From Nesterenkonia sp. Act20 (GTDB lineage Bacteria; Actinomycetota; Actinomycetes; Actinomycetales; Micrococcaceae), in contig NZ_JADPQH010000001.1 in NCBI RefSeq assembly GCF_019173455.1, positions 1,518,391 to 1,582,390 on the forward strand: a DNA stretch of 64,000 bases. The letters run 5' to 3'. A program made the translations under genes and the position numbers. Below, one piece after another: positions 34,877 through 44,414 of the stretch (positions within the stretch are counted from its first letter, which is position 1; each line of letters begins with the position of its first letter). The notes below the pieces were generated by a model, which was not told where the DNA came from, did no database searches, and worked only from the letters and a program-made list of their open reading frames with translations.

Positions 34877-35709
34877 TGTGGTCCAATAAGCCCATGGAGC
34901 AGCCCCGCACCTCCGACCTCTCCCGCGACCCTCTTCCGCTGCAGGGCCGCAACGTGCTGGTCACCGGAGTGAGCAGGCGCGCGGGAATCGGCTACGCCAC
35001 GGCATGTCGGATGGCCGCCTACGGCGCCAGCGTCGTCTGCCACCACTACTCCCCTCATGACCGGGAACAGCCCTGGGGTGAGGACGACCTCTCCCTGGTG
35101 CTCGACGGTGTCCGGGGTCACCTGGTCGGAGACGCTCGGCTCGTCGAGGTCCATGCTGACCTGGCCGATCCTGATGGCGCGGAGCACGTGATGACCGCAG
35201 CGATCGCTGAGTTGGGCTCGGTCGACGCACTGGTCTGCAATCAGGCGCTCAACGGTCGGGACGGAGCGCTGGGGGAGCTCACTGCGGCAAAGCTCGACGA
35301 GCATTGGGCGGTGAACACCCGGGCCTCGATCCTCCTGGCGCAGGCGTTCCTCTGCCAGCACTCCGGCGAAGTCCCGGGGTCGATCGTCTTCCTGACCTCG
35401 GGGCAGGGACTGGGACCGATGCCGGGCGAGGTGGCCTACGCGGCATCCAAGGCCGCTCTCGCGGGCATCACCGCGACGCTCTCCGAGCAGCTGATAAGCC
35501 ATGGCATCCGGGTCAACACGGTGAACCCCGGTCCGGTAGACACCGGCTACCTCGGACCCGAGGCGTGGAAGCAGATGTCACACCTGTTCCCGGTGGGCCG
35601 CTTCGGTGAGCCCGACGATCCAGCGCGGCTGATCGCATGGCTGTGCACCGAGGAGGCCGCATGGATCACCGGACAGATCATCAACACGGAGGGCGGATTC
35701 CGCCGATGA
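34876..35709 (+). CDS. SDR-family oxidoreductase
   Basis: This short-chain dehydrogenase has 277 residues. The nucleotide loop is LVTGVSRRAGIGYATACRMA (a variation of TGxxxGxG with an insertion), followed by DALVCNQAL in place of the usual NNAG, catalytic Ser in IVFLTSGQG, YxxxK as YAASKAAL, and INTEGGFRR at the end as in 3-oxoacyl-reductase-like members (usual NxDGG). NQAL for NNAG is an unusual substitution. The substrate is unknown. It overlaps the FMN reductase gene upstream and a small membrane-protein gene downstream by ATGA. Confidence 0.88.
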   Translation: MWSNKPMEQPRTSDLSRDPLPLQGRNVLVTGVSRRAGIGYATACRMAAYGASVVCHHYSPHDREQPWGEDDLSLVLDGVRGHLVGDARLVEVHADLADPDGAEHVMTAAIAELGSVDALVCNQALNGRDGALGELTAAKLDEHWAVNTRASILLAQAFLCQHSGEVPGSIVFLTSGQGLGPMPGEVAYAASKAALAGITATLSEQLISHGIRVNTVNPGPVDTGYLGPEAWKQMSHLFPVGRFGEPDDPARLIAWLCTEEAAWITGQIINTEGGFRR

Positions 35710-35936
35710 GTGAGTCGAGGAGCGTGAAGACCGGGCGACGGCGGCGTCGACGCCGCATTCACTGGTTGTTGTTCATTTTGGGTTGCGCGGTGGTGTTCGG
35801 GGCCACGATCGGCACAACGGACAACTCCCCCATCGCGGGGTCCTGGATCGAGACAACCGCCCTCGTGCTGGGCGCCGTCCTTGCGTCGGCTGGTGCAGCA
35901 TTGTTGCTCGCGGTGCGACAGAAGCGCTCCCTCTGA
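35706..35936 (+). CDS. Small basic two-helix membrane protein
   Basis: This 76-residue protein has a strongly basic N-terminus (KTGRRRRRRRIH) followed by two membrane helices, WLLFILGCAVVFGATIGT and ALVLGAVLASAGAALLLAVRQ. The ATG at 35706 overlaps the SDR stop as ATGA. Its TGA stop shares its last A with the first base of the second 71-bp element. No family is recognised. Confidence 0.65.
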   Translation: MSESRSVKTGRRRRRRRIHWLLFILGCAVVFGATIGTTDNSPIAGSWIETTALVLGAVLASAGAALLLAVRQKRSL

Positions 35937-36006
35937 AAAAATCGTAGAGCTACCGTCGTGTCGTAGTGCTCTAGCGATACGACAAGCTAGAGCCCTACGA
36001 TTTTTT
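35936..36006 (-). repeat. 71-bp AAAAAATCGTAG hairpin element, copy 2 (inverted)
   Basis: This is the same length as copy 1 and, read on the minus strand, aligns with it without gaps: the terminal 12 bases, CTCTAGC, TCGTA, GCTA, CTACGA and TAGCTCTACGATTTTTT agree. The outer stem is kept exactly. The inner palindrome keeps TCGTA/TACGA and GCT/AGC but has TC/AC instead of a paired GA/TC. Flanks in both copies are pyrimidine-rich on one side and G-rich on the other. Confidence 0.8.
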
Positions 36007-36040
36007 CCGGGGGAGGCGGGGGCCGGACCGCCCCCTCCGA

Positions 36041-36091
36041 CGACGACGGCGGCCGCACCCCTCGCGAGAAAGGGTGCGGCCGCCGTCGTCG
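36041..36091. terminator. Very strong bidirectional-looking terminator hairpin downstream of fbaA
   Basis: A perfect 20-bp stem (CGACGACGGC GGCCGCACCC, 36041-36060, with its complement at 36072-36091) closes an 11-base loop. It lies between the convergent small membrane-protein gene and fbaA. No T tract is present on either side. Confidence 0.7.
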
Positions 36092-36119
36092 GTCAGCTCT
36101 TAGAACTGAGCCAAGGGAC

Positions 36120-37142
<1,023 letters not shown>

Positions 37143-37241
37143 GTGTGAGCTCCTTTTTGCGTTGAGTCAAAGACGGCAGCGTCTTCGGTGCACTGCCGCC
37201 ATCCTATCGGTGATGGGTTTCGGTGACAGGGGGCGAAGGCT

Positions 37242-40200
37242 TCACTCTGCCGGTTCGACGACGAGGAGCAGGTCTCCGCCGTCCACCTGTTGCACGCCGG
37301 TGAGCACCACCCGGGAGACAGTGCCGCCTACCGGGGCCGTGATCCCGGCCTCCATCTTCATCGCCTCGATGGTGGCCACGTTCTGTCCGGCTTCTACGGT
37401 GTCACCTTCCTCCACGGTGAGTGAGACCGCTCCCGCGAAAGGCGCAGCCACATGACCCTTATTCGAGCTGTCGGCCTTCTCCGCGACAGCAACGGAGGCT
37501 TCCACGGAGTCATCGCGGGCACCGACCTGACGCGCCTGGCCATTGAGTGTGCACATGACGGTCCTGACACCCTTCGGGTCAGGTTCTGAGACGGTCTGCA
37601 GGGTGACGAGCAGCCGCACGCCTTTACCCAGGGAGATGACGTGCTCGTAGCCGGTGCGCAGACCGTAGAGGAAGTCCCGGGTATGCAGCACCTGGACGTC
37701 GCCGTACTTGTCGCGGGCGGCCTCGAAGTCCTTGGTCGGGCCGGGGAAGAGCAGCCTGTTCAGTGTGCGGCGCCGCTCGGCGGGATCCTCGGAGGCCAGC
37801 GCAGCGGAGTCCTCTGCGGAAAGCTCCTCCGCGATGGGTTTGACCGTCCGACCTTCCAGCACCTTGGACCGGAACGGCTCGGGCCAGCCACCTGGCGGAT
37901 CCCCGAGCTGTCCGGCCAGGAACTGGATCACCGAGTCCGGCAGATCGAAGCTCTGCGGGTTCGCCTCAAATTCCCTGGGGTCCACATCCATGCCCACCAG
38001 CTGCAGGGCGAGGTCACCGACCACCTTCGACGACGGCGTGACCTTCACCAGCCGGCCCAGCATGGTGTCGGCCGCGTGGTACATGTCCTCGATCGCTTCG
38101 AACCGCTCCCCCAGACCCAGTGCGATGGCCTGCTGACGCAGGTTCGAGAGCTGACCCCCCGGGATCTCATGCCGGTACACCCGGCCAGTCGGGCTCGGCA
38201 ACCCGGACTCGAATGGCGTGTAGATCGAGCGCACGGCCTCCCAGTACGGCTCCATGGAGGCCACAGCCTCCAGGCCCAGTCCGGTATCACGCTCGGTGTG
38301 CTCCAGCGCTGCCACCAGGGCAGAGGCCGGCGGCTGGGAGGTGGTCGCTGCCATGGAAGCCACGGCGACGTCGACGGCGTCCACTCCCGCCTCGGCGGCG
38401 GCCAGCAGGGTGGCCAGCTGTCCGCCGGCGGTGTCGTGGGTGTGCAGATGCACCGGGAGATCGAAGCGCTCGCGCAGAGCAGTGACCAGGGTCTTCGCCG
38501 CGGCGGGGCGCAGGAGTCCGGCCATGTCCTTGATCGCGAGGATGTGCGCGCCGGCGTCGACCATCTGCTGGGCCAGGCCCAGATAGTAGTCCAGGGTGTA
38601 GAGATCCTCGGAGGGGTTGTTGAGGTCCCCGGTGTAGCAGAGGGCGGCCTCGGCCACGGCTGTGCCGGTCTTGCGCACCGCCTCGATGGCCGGGACGATC
38701 TGATTGACGTCATTGAGCGCGTCGAAGATCCGGAAGATGTCCACGCCGGTGGCGGCGGCCTCGGCCACGAAGGCGTCGGTGACCTCGAGCGGGTACGGGG
38801 TGTAGCCCACCGTGTTGCGACCGCGCAGCAGCATCTGGATCGGGATGTTCGGCAGCTCGGCGCGCAGCAGACGCAGCCGATCCCACGGGTCTTCGGAGAG
38901 GAACCGCAGCGCGACGTCGTAGGTGGCGCCGCCCCAGGCCTCCACCGAGAGAAGGCCGGGGGTCACATGCGCGACGGCGGGCGCAGCCGCGAGCAGGTCG
39001 CGGGTGCGTACGCGGGTGGCGAGGAGTGACTGGTGGGCGTCCCGGAAGGTGGTGTCGGTGACAGCCAGCGCTGTCTGTTCGCGGAGCTTGCGGGCGAAAC
39101 CCTCCGGGCCCTCGGCTTGGAGCACCTGTCGCCAGCCGTCGGGCTTGGGGTGATCCGAGGGGCCGTCGAAGGGGCTTCGGTCCGGCTCGTCGCGCTTGTC
39201 CCCGGGGAAGTGCGGAAGCTTGTCCCGCGGGTCGATGCCCTCGACGCGCGGGCCGTGCGGCTGGTTCACCGTGATGTCCGCGAGGTACTGCAGGGCCTTG
39301 GAACCGCGGTCCAGGGAGCGGTTGATCTTGGCCAGCTCGGGGTGGGCGTCGATGAAGTCGGTGGCCACGTCCCCGGCGAGGAACTCCTTGGAGTCCAGCA
39401 CGTTGAGCAGGAACGGGATGTTGGTGGCGACCCCGCGGATGCGGAACTCGGAGAGCGCGCGGCGGGCCCTGGCGATGGCGGTCTGGTGGTTGCGGCCGCG
39501 TGCGGTGAGCTTGACCAGCATGGAATCGAAGTGCGGGCTGATCTCAGCCCCGGTGTAGACGGTGCCGCCGTCGAGCCGGATCCCGGAGCCGCCGGCGGAG
39601 CGGTAAACCGTGACCGTGCCGATGTCCGGCCGGAACTCGTTGGCCGGGTCCTCGGTGGTGATGCGGCACTGCATGGCGGAACCGCGGACGCGCAGGTCTT
39701 CTTGTCGAATGTCGAGGTCTTCGAGGGTCTCGCCTGCGGCGATGCGCATCTGCGCGGAGACCAGGTCGATGTCCGTGATCTCTTCGGTGACGGTGTGTTC
39801 CACCTGGATGCGAGGGTTCATCTCGATGAACACGTGCTGCCCAGCGCGCTCCCCGACGGTGTCCACGAGGAACTCGACCGTGCCGGCGTTCCGGTAGTTC
39901 ATGGCTTTGGCGAAGGCGACCGCGTCCCGGTGCAGCGCCTGGCGGATGTCCTCGTCCAGGTGCGGGGCCGGAGCGATCTCGACGACCTTCTGGTAGCGGC
40001 GCTGCAGGGAGCAGTCGCGTTCGAAGAGGTGAACCACGTTGCCTTCGCCGTCGGCGAGGATCTGGACCTCGATGTGGCGAGGCCGCAGAACGGCCTGCTC
40101 TAGGAAGACGGTGGGGTTGCCGAATGCGGTCTCGGCCTCATGCATAGCCGAACGCAGGGATTCGGCGAGGTCCTCGCGCTTATCCACCCGGCGCATCCCG

Positions 40201-40697
40201 CGGCCTCCGCCGCCGGCGACTGCCTTGACGAAGATGGGGAAGCCGATCTCCTCGGCAGCTGTGGTGAGTTCCTCGGTGTCCTTGGACGGTTCGGAGCTCT
40301 GCAGGACGGGCACGCCTGCCTTCTTCGCGGCGCGCAGGGCCTTGACCTTGTCCCCGGTGGATTCCAGGACGTCGGCGGGCGGGCCGATGAAGGTGATGCC
40401 GGCGGCTTCTGCGGCGCGGGCGAGATCCGGGTTCTCGGAGAGGAAGCCGTAGCCGGGGTAGATGGCATCCACGCCGGCGTCCTTGGCGACGCGGATGATC
40501 TCCTCTATGTCCAGGTAGGCGCGGACGGCGTGGCCCTCTTCGCCGATCCGGTAGGCCTCGTCGGCTTTCTGGCGGTGGAAGGAGTTCCGGTCTTCATGCG
40601 GGTACACGGCGACGGTGCGGGCGCCGAGTTCGACGCCGGCGCGGAACGCGCGGATCGCGATCTCCCCGCGGTTGGCGACCAAGATCTTCGAGAACAT
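37242..40697 (-). CDS. pyc: Pyruvate carboxylase
   Basis: This biotin enzyme of 1151 residues makes oxaloacetate from pyruvate and bicarbonate. Domain order is biotin carboxylase (MFSKILVANRGEIAIRAF; ATP-grasp KAVAGGGGRGMRRV; EMNPRIQVEHTVTEEI), carboxyltransferase (DTTFRDAHQSLLATRVRT; metal site HTHDTAGGQ), the PYC/OADA conserved region, and biotinyl domain with IEAMKMEAG (biotin on Lys). The length is normal. I use ATG at 40697, because the protein family begins MFSKILVANRGE; the open frame upstream to 40736 lacks support. A 9-bp hairpin (40723-40746) lies in its leader. Confidence 0.97.
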   Translation of the reverse strand: MFSKILVANRGEIAIRAFRAGVELGARTVAVYPHEDRNSFHRQKADEAYRIGEEGHAVRAYLDIEEIIRVAKDAGVDAIYPGYGFLSENPDLARAAEAAGITFIGPPADVLESTGDKVKALRAAKKAGVPVLQSSEPSKDTEELTTAAEEIGFPIFVKAVAGGGGRGMRRVDKREDLAESLRSAMHEAETAFGNPTVFLEQAVLRPRHIEVQILADGEGNVVHLFERDCSLQRRYQKVVEIAPAPHLDEDIRQALHRDAVAFAKAMNYRNAGTVEFLVDTVGERAGQHVFIEMNPRIQVEHTVTEEITDIDLVSAQMRIAAGETLEDLDIRQEDLRVRGSAMQCRITTEDPANEFRPDIGTVTVYRSAGGSGIRLDGGTVYTGAEISPHFDSMLVKLTARGRNHQTAIARARRALSEFRIRGVATNIPFLLNVLDSKEFLAGDVATDFIDAHPELAKINRSLDRGSKALQYLADITVNQPHGPRVEGIDPRDKLPHFPGDKRDEPDRSPFDGPSDHPKPDGWRQVLQAEGPEGFARKLREQTALAVTDTTFRDAHQSLLATRVRTRDLLAAAPAVAHVTPGLLSVEAWGGATYDVALRFLSEDPWDRLRLLRAELPNIPIQMLLRGRNTVGYTPYPLEVTDAFVAEAAATGVDIFRIFDALNDVNQIVPAIEAVRKTGTAVAEAALCYTGDLNNPSEDLYTLDYYLGLAQQMVDAGAHILAIKDMAGLLRPAAAKTLVTALRERFDLPVHLHTHDTAGGQLATLLAAAEAGVDAVDVAVASMAATTSQPPASALVAALEHTERDTGLGLEAVASMEPYWEAVRSIYTPFESGLPSPTGRVYRHEIPGGQLSNLRQQAIALGLGERFEAIEDMYHAADTMLGRLVKVTPSSKVVGDLALQLVGMDVDPREFEANPQSFDLPDSVIQFLAGQLGDPPGGWPEPFRSKVLEGRTVKPIAEELSAEDSAALASEDPAERRRTLNRLLFPGPTKDFEAARDKYGDVQVLHTRDFLYGLRTGYEHVISLGKGVRLLVTLQTVSEPDPKGVRTVMCTLNGQARQVGARDDSVEASVAVAEKADSSNKGHVAAPFAGAVSLTVEEGDTVEAGQNVATIEAMKMEAGITAPVGGTVSRVVLTGVQQVDGGDLLLVVEPAE

Positions 40698-40722
40698 AAC
40701 TGCGGTCTCCCTCAACTCATGG

Positions 40723-40746
40723 CGCCGCCACCTCATTGTGGCGGCG
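40723..40746 (-). other. GC hairpin in pyc leader
   Basis: CGCCGCCAC and GTGGCGGCG pair around CTCATT, 26-49 bases upstream of the pyc start. There is no T tract. It could stabilise the leader or terminate upstream transcription. Confidence 0.35.
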
Positions 40747-40929
40747 TTGGGGCGATCCTACCGGGTGCAGGGTTTGGGGAGGAGGGGTGCGCCATGGGCA
40801 TTCGCCTCGTCAGGGAAGCGGCAGTTTCATCGAGGTTCTGCGGAATGCGGCGAAATACCTGGTTCGAGACCGGCGATGAATCGCAGTGGCTGGAAGAACC
40901 TCATAGATCAAAAGAGGTACCGGAAGATG

Positions 40930-41223
40930 CTAGAACTCGGGAAGTTGGAGCAGATTGTTCGTCCACTCCTGGTCCGCACGGGTCCGAAGAAATGGCTGAC
41001 CATGGTCTGGCCGTACAACGGCAACTCTGGCCCTGAGGCTCCCGGTCTGCACGTAGGCGGTTCCGCGCTTGTTCTCGATCCAGTCGACCATGATGAGCCT
41101 GTTGCTCGATCCAGAAACTCCGTCATCGGGGTTGCGCCATTGGTAGGCCACGATCTCCGACTCCGTCTTCGCCGTCGCACCGTACCGAACATGTGTGATC
41201 TCTACTGCCACGTATCGCTCCAC
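40930..41223 (-). CDS. DUF3892 domain-containing small protein
   Basis: This 97-residue protein matches the DUF3892 layout: VAVEITHVRYGATAKTESEIVAYQWRNPDDG at the N-terminus, a short middle and the ending PFLRTRADQEWTNNLLQLPEF, where the family has YLRT and DNLLxLP. The function of the family is unknown. It stands alone between pyc and tRNA-Ala, an insertion-prone position, but no integrase remains are visible. Confidence 0.72.
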   Translation of the reverse strand: MERYVAVEITHVRYGATAKTESEIVAYQWRNPDDGVSGSSNRLIMVDWIENKRGTAYVQTGSLRARVAVVRPDHGQPFLRTRADQEWTNNLLQLPEF

Positions 41224-41373
41224 CTCGCGCGAGTGGCCAGATTGGTCACTACATCAGAGACATATTCACACGAAACCGTACAAATTTGAAGAGTGTGGGG
41301 AATCTTCGTTGAGCGACTTGTTGTGAGGGGCAACGCGGTGCACGTGTACCCACTCCGGCACGGGCCTTGTGAG

Positions 41374-41446
41374 TGGAGCTAAGGGGAGTCGAACCCCTGA
41401 CCTCGTCGATGCGAACGACGCGCTCTACCAGCTGAGCTATAGCCCC
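41374..41446 (-). tRNA. tRNA-Ala (anticodon CGC)
   Basis: The minus strand folds as a 73-nt cloverleaf with acceptor GGGGCTA/TAGCTCC, D arm GCTCAGCTGGTAGAGC, anticodon stem CGTCG/CGACG with loop TTCGCAT (anticodon CGC), and T arm AGGGGTTCGACTCCCCT. CCA is not encoded. It would read GCG codons. Confidence 0.96.
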
Positions 41447-41527
41447 GTACTTTGCCGTGTGCCACGCGATCCGGAACTTTCCCGCGAACCGGACGCGCGA
41501 CGTCGACCTGTACAGGATAATGGATAG

Positions 41528-42403
41528 GTGACTTCTTCTGCAGAGACTGCCGTCTTCAACCCCACCCCGCCCTTCGGACTCCTGCTCGACGTGGACGGGC
41601 CCATCGCCTCTCCGGTGACCCGGAGCGTCGCCATCGAGTCCATCGCACGGGATCTGACCATGATGGCCAATCAGGGCATCCCGATCATCTTCAACACCGG
41701 GCGCTCCGATGACTTCATCGCCAAGCAGGTGGTCCCTCCCATGCGCGCGGCGGGGCTGCTCCCGGACACTCCGGTCTTCACGGTGAGCGAGAAGGGGGCC
41801 GTCTGGGCGGAGGTGACTCCGGAAGGGCTCGGCGAGATCCATGTCGACGATGAGCTCAAACTCCCCACGGAGTTGTTCGACGACGTTCGTGACCTAGTGG
41901 CGGAGCGCTTCAGCGAGCACATGTTCTTCGATGAGACCAAAAGAGCCATGGTCTCCGTGGAGCAGTCCACCGAGGTGGAGAACGAGGACTACCTGGAGGC
42001 CCAGAAAGACTTCGACGCCGCAATCCCTGATCTGCTCAAGAAGCACGAGCTGGAGCATGTGCGCATCGACCCCACCATCATCTCCACCGATGTGGAGCAC
42101 GAAGGGCTGGGCAAGGACCTCGGTGCCCGCCGCAGTCTGAGCCTCCTTGAGGCACGCGGCATCACCGCCGAGACCTGGTTCACCATGGGTGACTCGCGCA
42201 GCGACTACGCCATGGCCACCTGGCTGCACGAGCGCGGACTCCCGGTCAGTCACGTGGATGTGCGTCCCAAGGACGGCATCCCGGAGACCGAGTATGAGGT
42301 GCTCACATCCTCCACCGGCGCCATCCACGATGAGGCCGGCGCCGAGTTCCTCGCGCGCTGGGCCGCCGACCCTGCACGAACCCGGGCGGGCCGCCGTGAC
42401 TGA
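41528..42403 (+). CDS. HAD-family hydrolase (sucrose-phosphatase/Cof-like)
   Basis: This 291-residue phosphatase-like protein has motif I FGLLLDVDGPIASPV (D-x-D), motif II-like IIFNTGRSD, a Lys within LGKDLGARRSL and motif IV ETWFTMGDSRSDYAMATWL. The NTGR and GDSRSD motifs place it near the C2-cap (SPP/Cof) branch. The start is GTG at 41528 with AGGA about 10 bases before. It overlaps the YdeI-like gene by 8 bases. The substrate is unknown. Confidence 0.86.
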   Translation: MTSSAETAVFNPTPPFGLLLDVDGPIASPVTRSVAIESIARDLTMMANQGIPIIFNTGRSDDFIAKQVVPPMRAAGLLPDTPVFTVSEKGAVWAEVTPEGLGEIHVDDELKLPTELFDDVRDLVAERFSEHMFFDETKRAMVSVEQSTEVENEDYLEAQKDFDAAIPDLLKKHELEHVRIDPTIISTDVEHEGLGKDLGARRSLSLLEARGITAETWFTMGDSRSDYAMATWLHERGLPVSHVDVRPKDGIPETEYEVLTSSTGAIHDEAGAEFLARWAADPARTRAGRRD

Positions 42404-42965
42404 GCACCGCGAGCTGATCCTGCCCGACGCCGCTGCCTGGCGCGCCTGGCTGGATCAGCACGAGGACAGCTCGGACGGGGTCTGGCTGGTGATGGCGAAG
42501 AAGGGCGTCACCGCGCCGACCTCGCTGGGCTACGCAGACGCGCTGCAGGAGGCACTCTGCAGCGGGTGGATCGACGGGCAGCGGAAATCCCGCGATGAGA
42601 GCACCTTCCTGCAGCGGTTCACCCCGCGGCGGAAGACCTCGATCTGGTCACAGCGCAACTTCGGCTACGTGGAGGCGTTGATTGCTTCGGGGCGTATGCG
42701 GGAGCGAGGTTTCGACGAGATCGGACGCGCTCAGGCCGACGGACGGTGGGATCGCGCCTATGCCGGTCAGGCCGGGGCCGAGGTCCCGCCGGATCTGGCA
42801 GCGGCACTGGAGAACTCCCCCACCGCGAAAGCGATCTTCGAGGCGCTGAGCAGCCAGAGCAGGTATCACGTGCTGCATCAGCTGATGATCGCGGCCAACC
42901 CGGCGATCCGGGCCCGGAGGATCGAGCGGTTCATGGAGAGGCTGGACCGTGGAGAGACGCCCTAG
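42396..42965 (+). CDS. YdeI/OmpD-associated family protein
   Basis: This protein of 189 residues has DAAAWRAWLDQHEDSSDGVWLVMAKKG, SLGYADALQEALCSGWIDGQRKSRDESTFLQRFTPRRKTSIWSQRN and the C-terminal NPTAKAIFEALSSQSRYHVLHQL-like helical part, which together define the YdeI/OmpD-associated family. In enterobacteria a member is linked to antimicrobial-peptide resistance; the molecular function is not established. The start is GTG at 42396 (VTEHREL), overlapping the HAD gene end; the frame extends upstream only as a shadow. Confidence 0.86.
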   Translation: MTEHRELILPDAAAWRAWLDQHEDSSDGVWLVMAKKGVTAPTSLGYADALQEALCSGWIDGQRKSRDESTFLQRFTPRRKTSIWSQRNFGYVEALIASGRMRERGFDEIGRAQADGRWDRAYAGQAGAEVPPDLAAALENSPTAKAIFEALSSQSRYHVLHQLMIAANPAIRARRIERFMERLDRGETP

Positions 42966-42992
42966 CTTCAGTCCACATGTCGCAGCGCGGGC

Positions 42993-43640
42993 TCAGCCGT
43001 TGAAGCGGTGCTGTCTGATCCAGGCGTGCATGGCGATCCCTGCAGCGGTGCCGGCATTGATGGACCGGGTGGAGCCGAACTGCGCGATGGAGAGCGTGTC
43101 CTGTGCGGCCTCCCGAATCTCCTCGCTGAGTCCGGGGCCTTCCTGTCCGAACACCAGCACGCACCGCTGGGGCAGCTCATAGGTCTCAATGGGTCTGGAG
43201 TCCGGAAACAGGTCGACGCCGAGCACCGGCAGCCCCTCCGATTCCGCCCAGGCAACGAAGTCCTCCACTGTTGGGTGGTGGCGCACGTGCTGGTAGCGAT
43301 CGGTGACCATGGCGCCGCGGCGGTTCCAGCGTCGGCGTCCGATGATGTGCACCTCTTTTGCCATGAACGCATTGGCCGTGCGGACCACGGTGCCGATGTT
43401 GAAGTCGTGCTGCCAGTTCTCGATCGCCACGTGAAAGTCATGACGACGTGAATCGAGGTCCGCGACGATCGCCTCGTGAGACCAGTACCGGTACTCGTCG
43501 GTGACGTTGCGGCGATCCCCCTCGCGCAGGAGCTCCGGGTCATAGTGCTCACCGTCGGGCCAGGGCCCCTCCCACGGGCCCACACCGATCTCGCGTTCGG
43601 TGGGCTGCGCTGCGCCGTCGGCTTGCCCCTGCTGCTCCAT
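42993..43640 (-). CDS. TrmH/SpoU-family RNA 2'-O-methyltransferase
   Basis: This SPOUT methyltransferase has 215 residues. The trefoil-knot motifs are NWQHDFNIGTVVRTANAFMAKEVHIIGRRRWNRRGAM (motif 1, N and R for catalysis), CVLVFGQEGPGLSEEI (motif 2) and LSIAQFGSTRSINAGTAAGIAMHAW (motif 3, with Ser-x-Asn where typical members have S-L-N-V). It modifies tRNA or rRNA with SAM as donor; the target nucleotide is not evident. Confidence 0.9.
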   Translation of the reverse strand: MEQQGQADGAAQPTEREIGVGPWEGPWPDGEHYDPELLREGDRRNVTDEYRYWSHEAIVADLDSRRHDFHVAIENWQHDFNIGTVVRTANAFMAKEVHIIGRRRWNRRGAMVTDRYQHVRHHPTVEDFVAWAESEGLPVLGVDLFPDSRPIETYELPQRCVLVFGQEGPGLSEEIREAAQDTLSIAQFGSTRSINAGTAAGIAMHAWIRQHRFNG

Positions 43641-43664
43641 GGTTTCGAGGCTATCCCACCGGCG

Positions 43665-44336
43665 TCAGTTCACCCGCGCGAGAAGGAACCCGTCCCAGCC
43701 CTTGAGCCCCACCGTCTGCAGCGCGGTGGCGCTGAGCCGATCATCGGCCTCGATCTGCTCCATCAGGGTACGGATGCCCTGAATATCCGGATCGGTGCTG
43801 TCTTGATCGACCACCGCACCGCCGCGCACCACGTTGTCGATCACGATGACGGTGCCGGGATGCGACAGCGCCAGCGATGCCTCGAGATAGTGCGGATTGT
43901 TCGCCTTGTCCGCGTCGATGAACACCAGGTCGAAGGGTTCTATCTGTTCCGCGATCAAGGACTGCGCAGATTCCAGTGCGGGACCCACCCGCACCTGGAC
44001 GCGTTCCGCCACGCCGGCAGCCGTGAAGTTCCGCCGGGCCACCTGGGCCGCCGCCGGATCGATGTCCAAGGTGACCACTGCGCCGTCGTCGTCCATGGCT
44101 CGCGCCATCCAGATGCTCGAATACCCCGCCAGGGTGCCGAACTCCAGCACCCGCTTGGCCCCGGAGATCTGCACGAGGAGTGCCAGGAAGGCACCCATAT
44201 TGGCGGTGACATCGATTCCCGGGGTCGCGGTCTCTGCGGAGCTGCGCCGAGTTTCTGCGAGCGCCTCGTCCTCCGGCACCAGGTGTTCGATGAGGTAGTC
44301 GTCTACAACAGTCCATTCTTTTTCCATTTCACCCAT
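43665..44336 (-). CDS. SAM-dependent O-methyltransferase (class I, COMT-like)
   Basis: This protein of 223 residues has motif I RVLEFGTLAGYSSIWMARAM, a following acidic residue in VVTLDIDPAAAQVARRNF, and FDLVFIDADKANNPHYLEASL (metal-binding DADK-N as in catechol O-methyltransferase-like enzymes), then GTVIVIDNVVRGG. ATG at 44336 or at 44327 could be used. It lies 24 bases upstream of the SpoU gene on the same strand. The substrate is probably a small catechol-like or other hydroxylated molecule. Confidence 0.88.
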   Translation of the reverse strand: MGEMEKEWTVVDDYLIEHLVPEDEALAETRRSSAETATPGIDVTANMGAFLALLVQISGAKRVLEFGTLAGYSSIWMARAMDDDGAVVTLDIDPAAAQVARRNFTAAGVAERVQVRVGPALESAQSLIAEQIEPFDLVFIDADKANNPHYLEASLALSHPGTVIVIDNVVRGGAVVDQDSTDPDIQGIRTLMEQIEADDRLSATALQTVGLKGWDGFLLARVN

Positions 44337-44414
44337 GTCAGCACCCTAGGCCCGCGAGCGCGCCGCCGGGAATGGTTCGCCGATCCGGAGCCGCGGCGGG
44401 ATTATGCTCCAGAT

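Noticed and set aside
37641-39029. 462-codon plus-strand frame opposite pyc
   Set aside because: It is an antisense shadow of pyruvate carboxylase, with no domain resemblance.
41249-41842. 197-codon minus-strand frame across tRNA-Ala and the HAD gene
   Set aside because: It crosses a tRNA and mirrors the plus-strand HAD coding frame, so it is a shadow.
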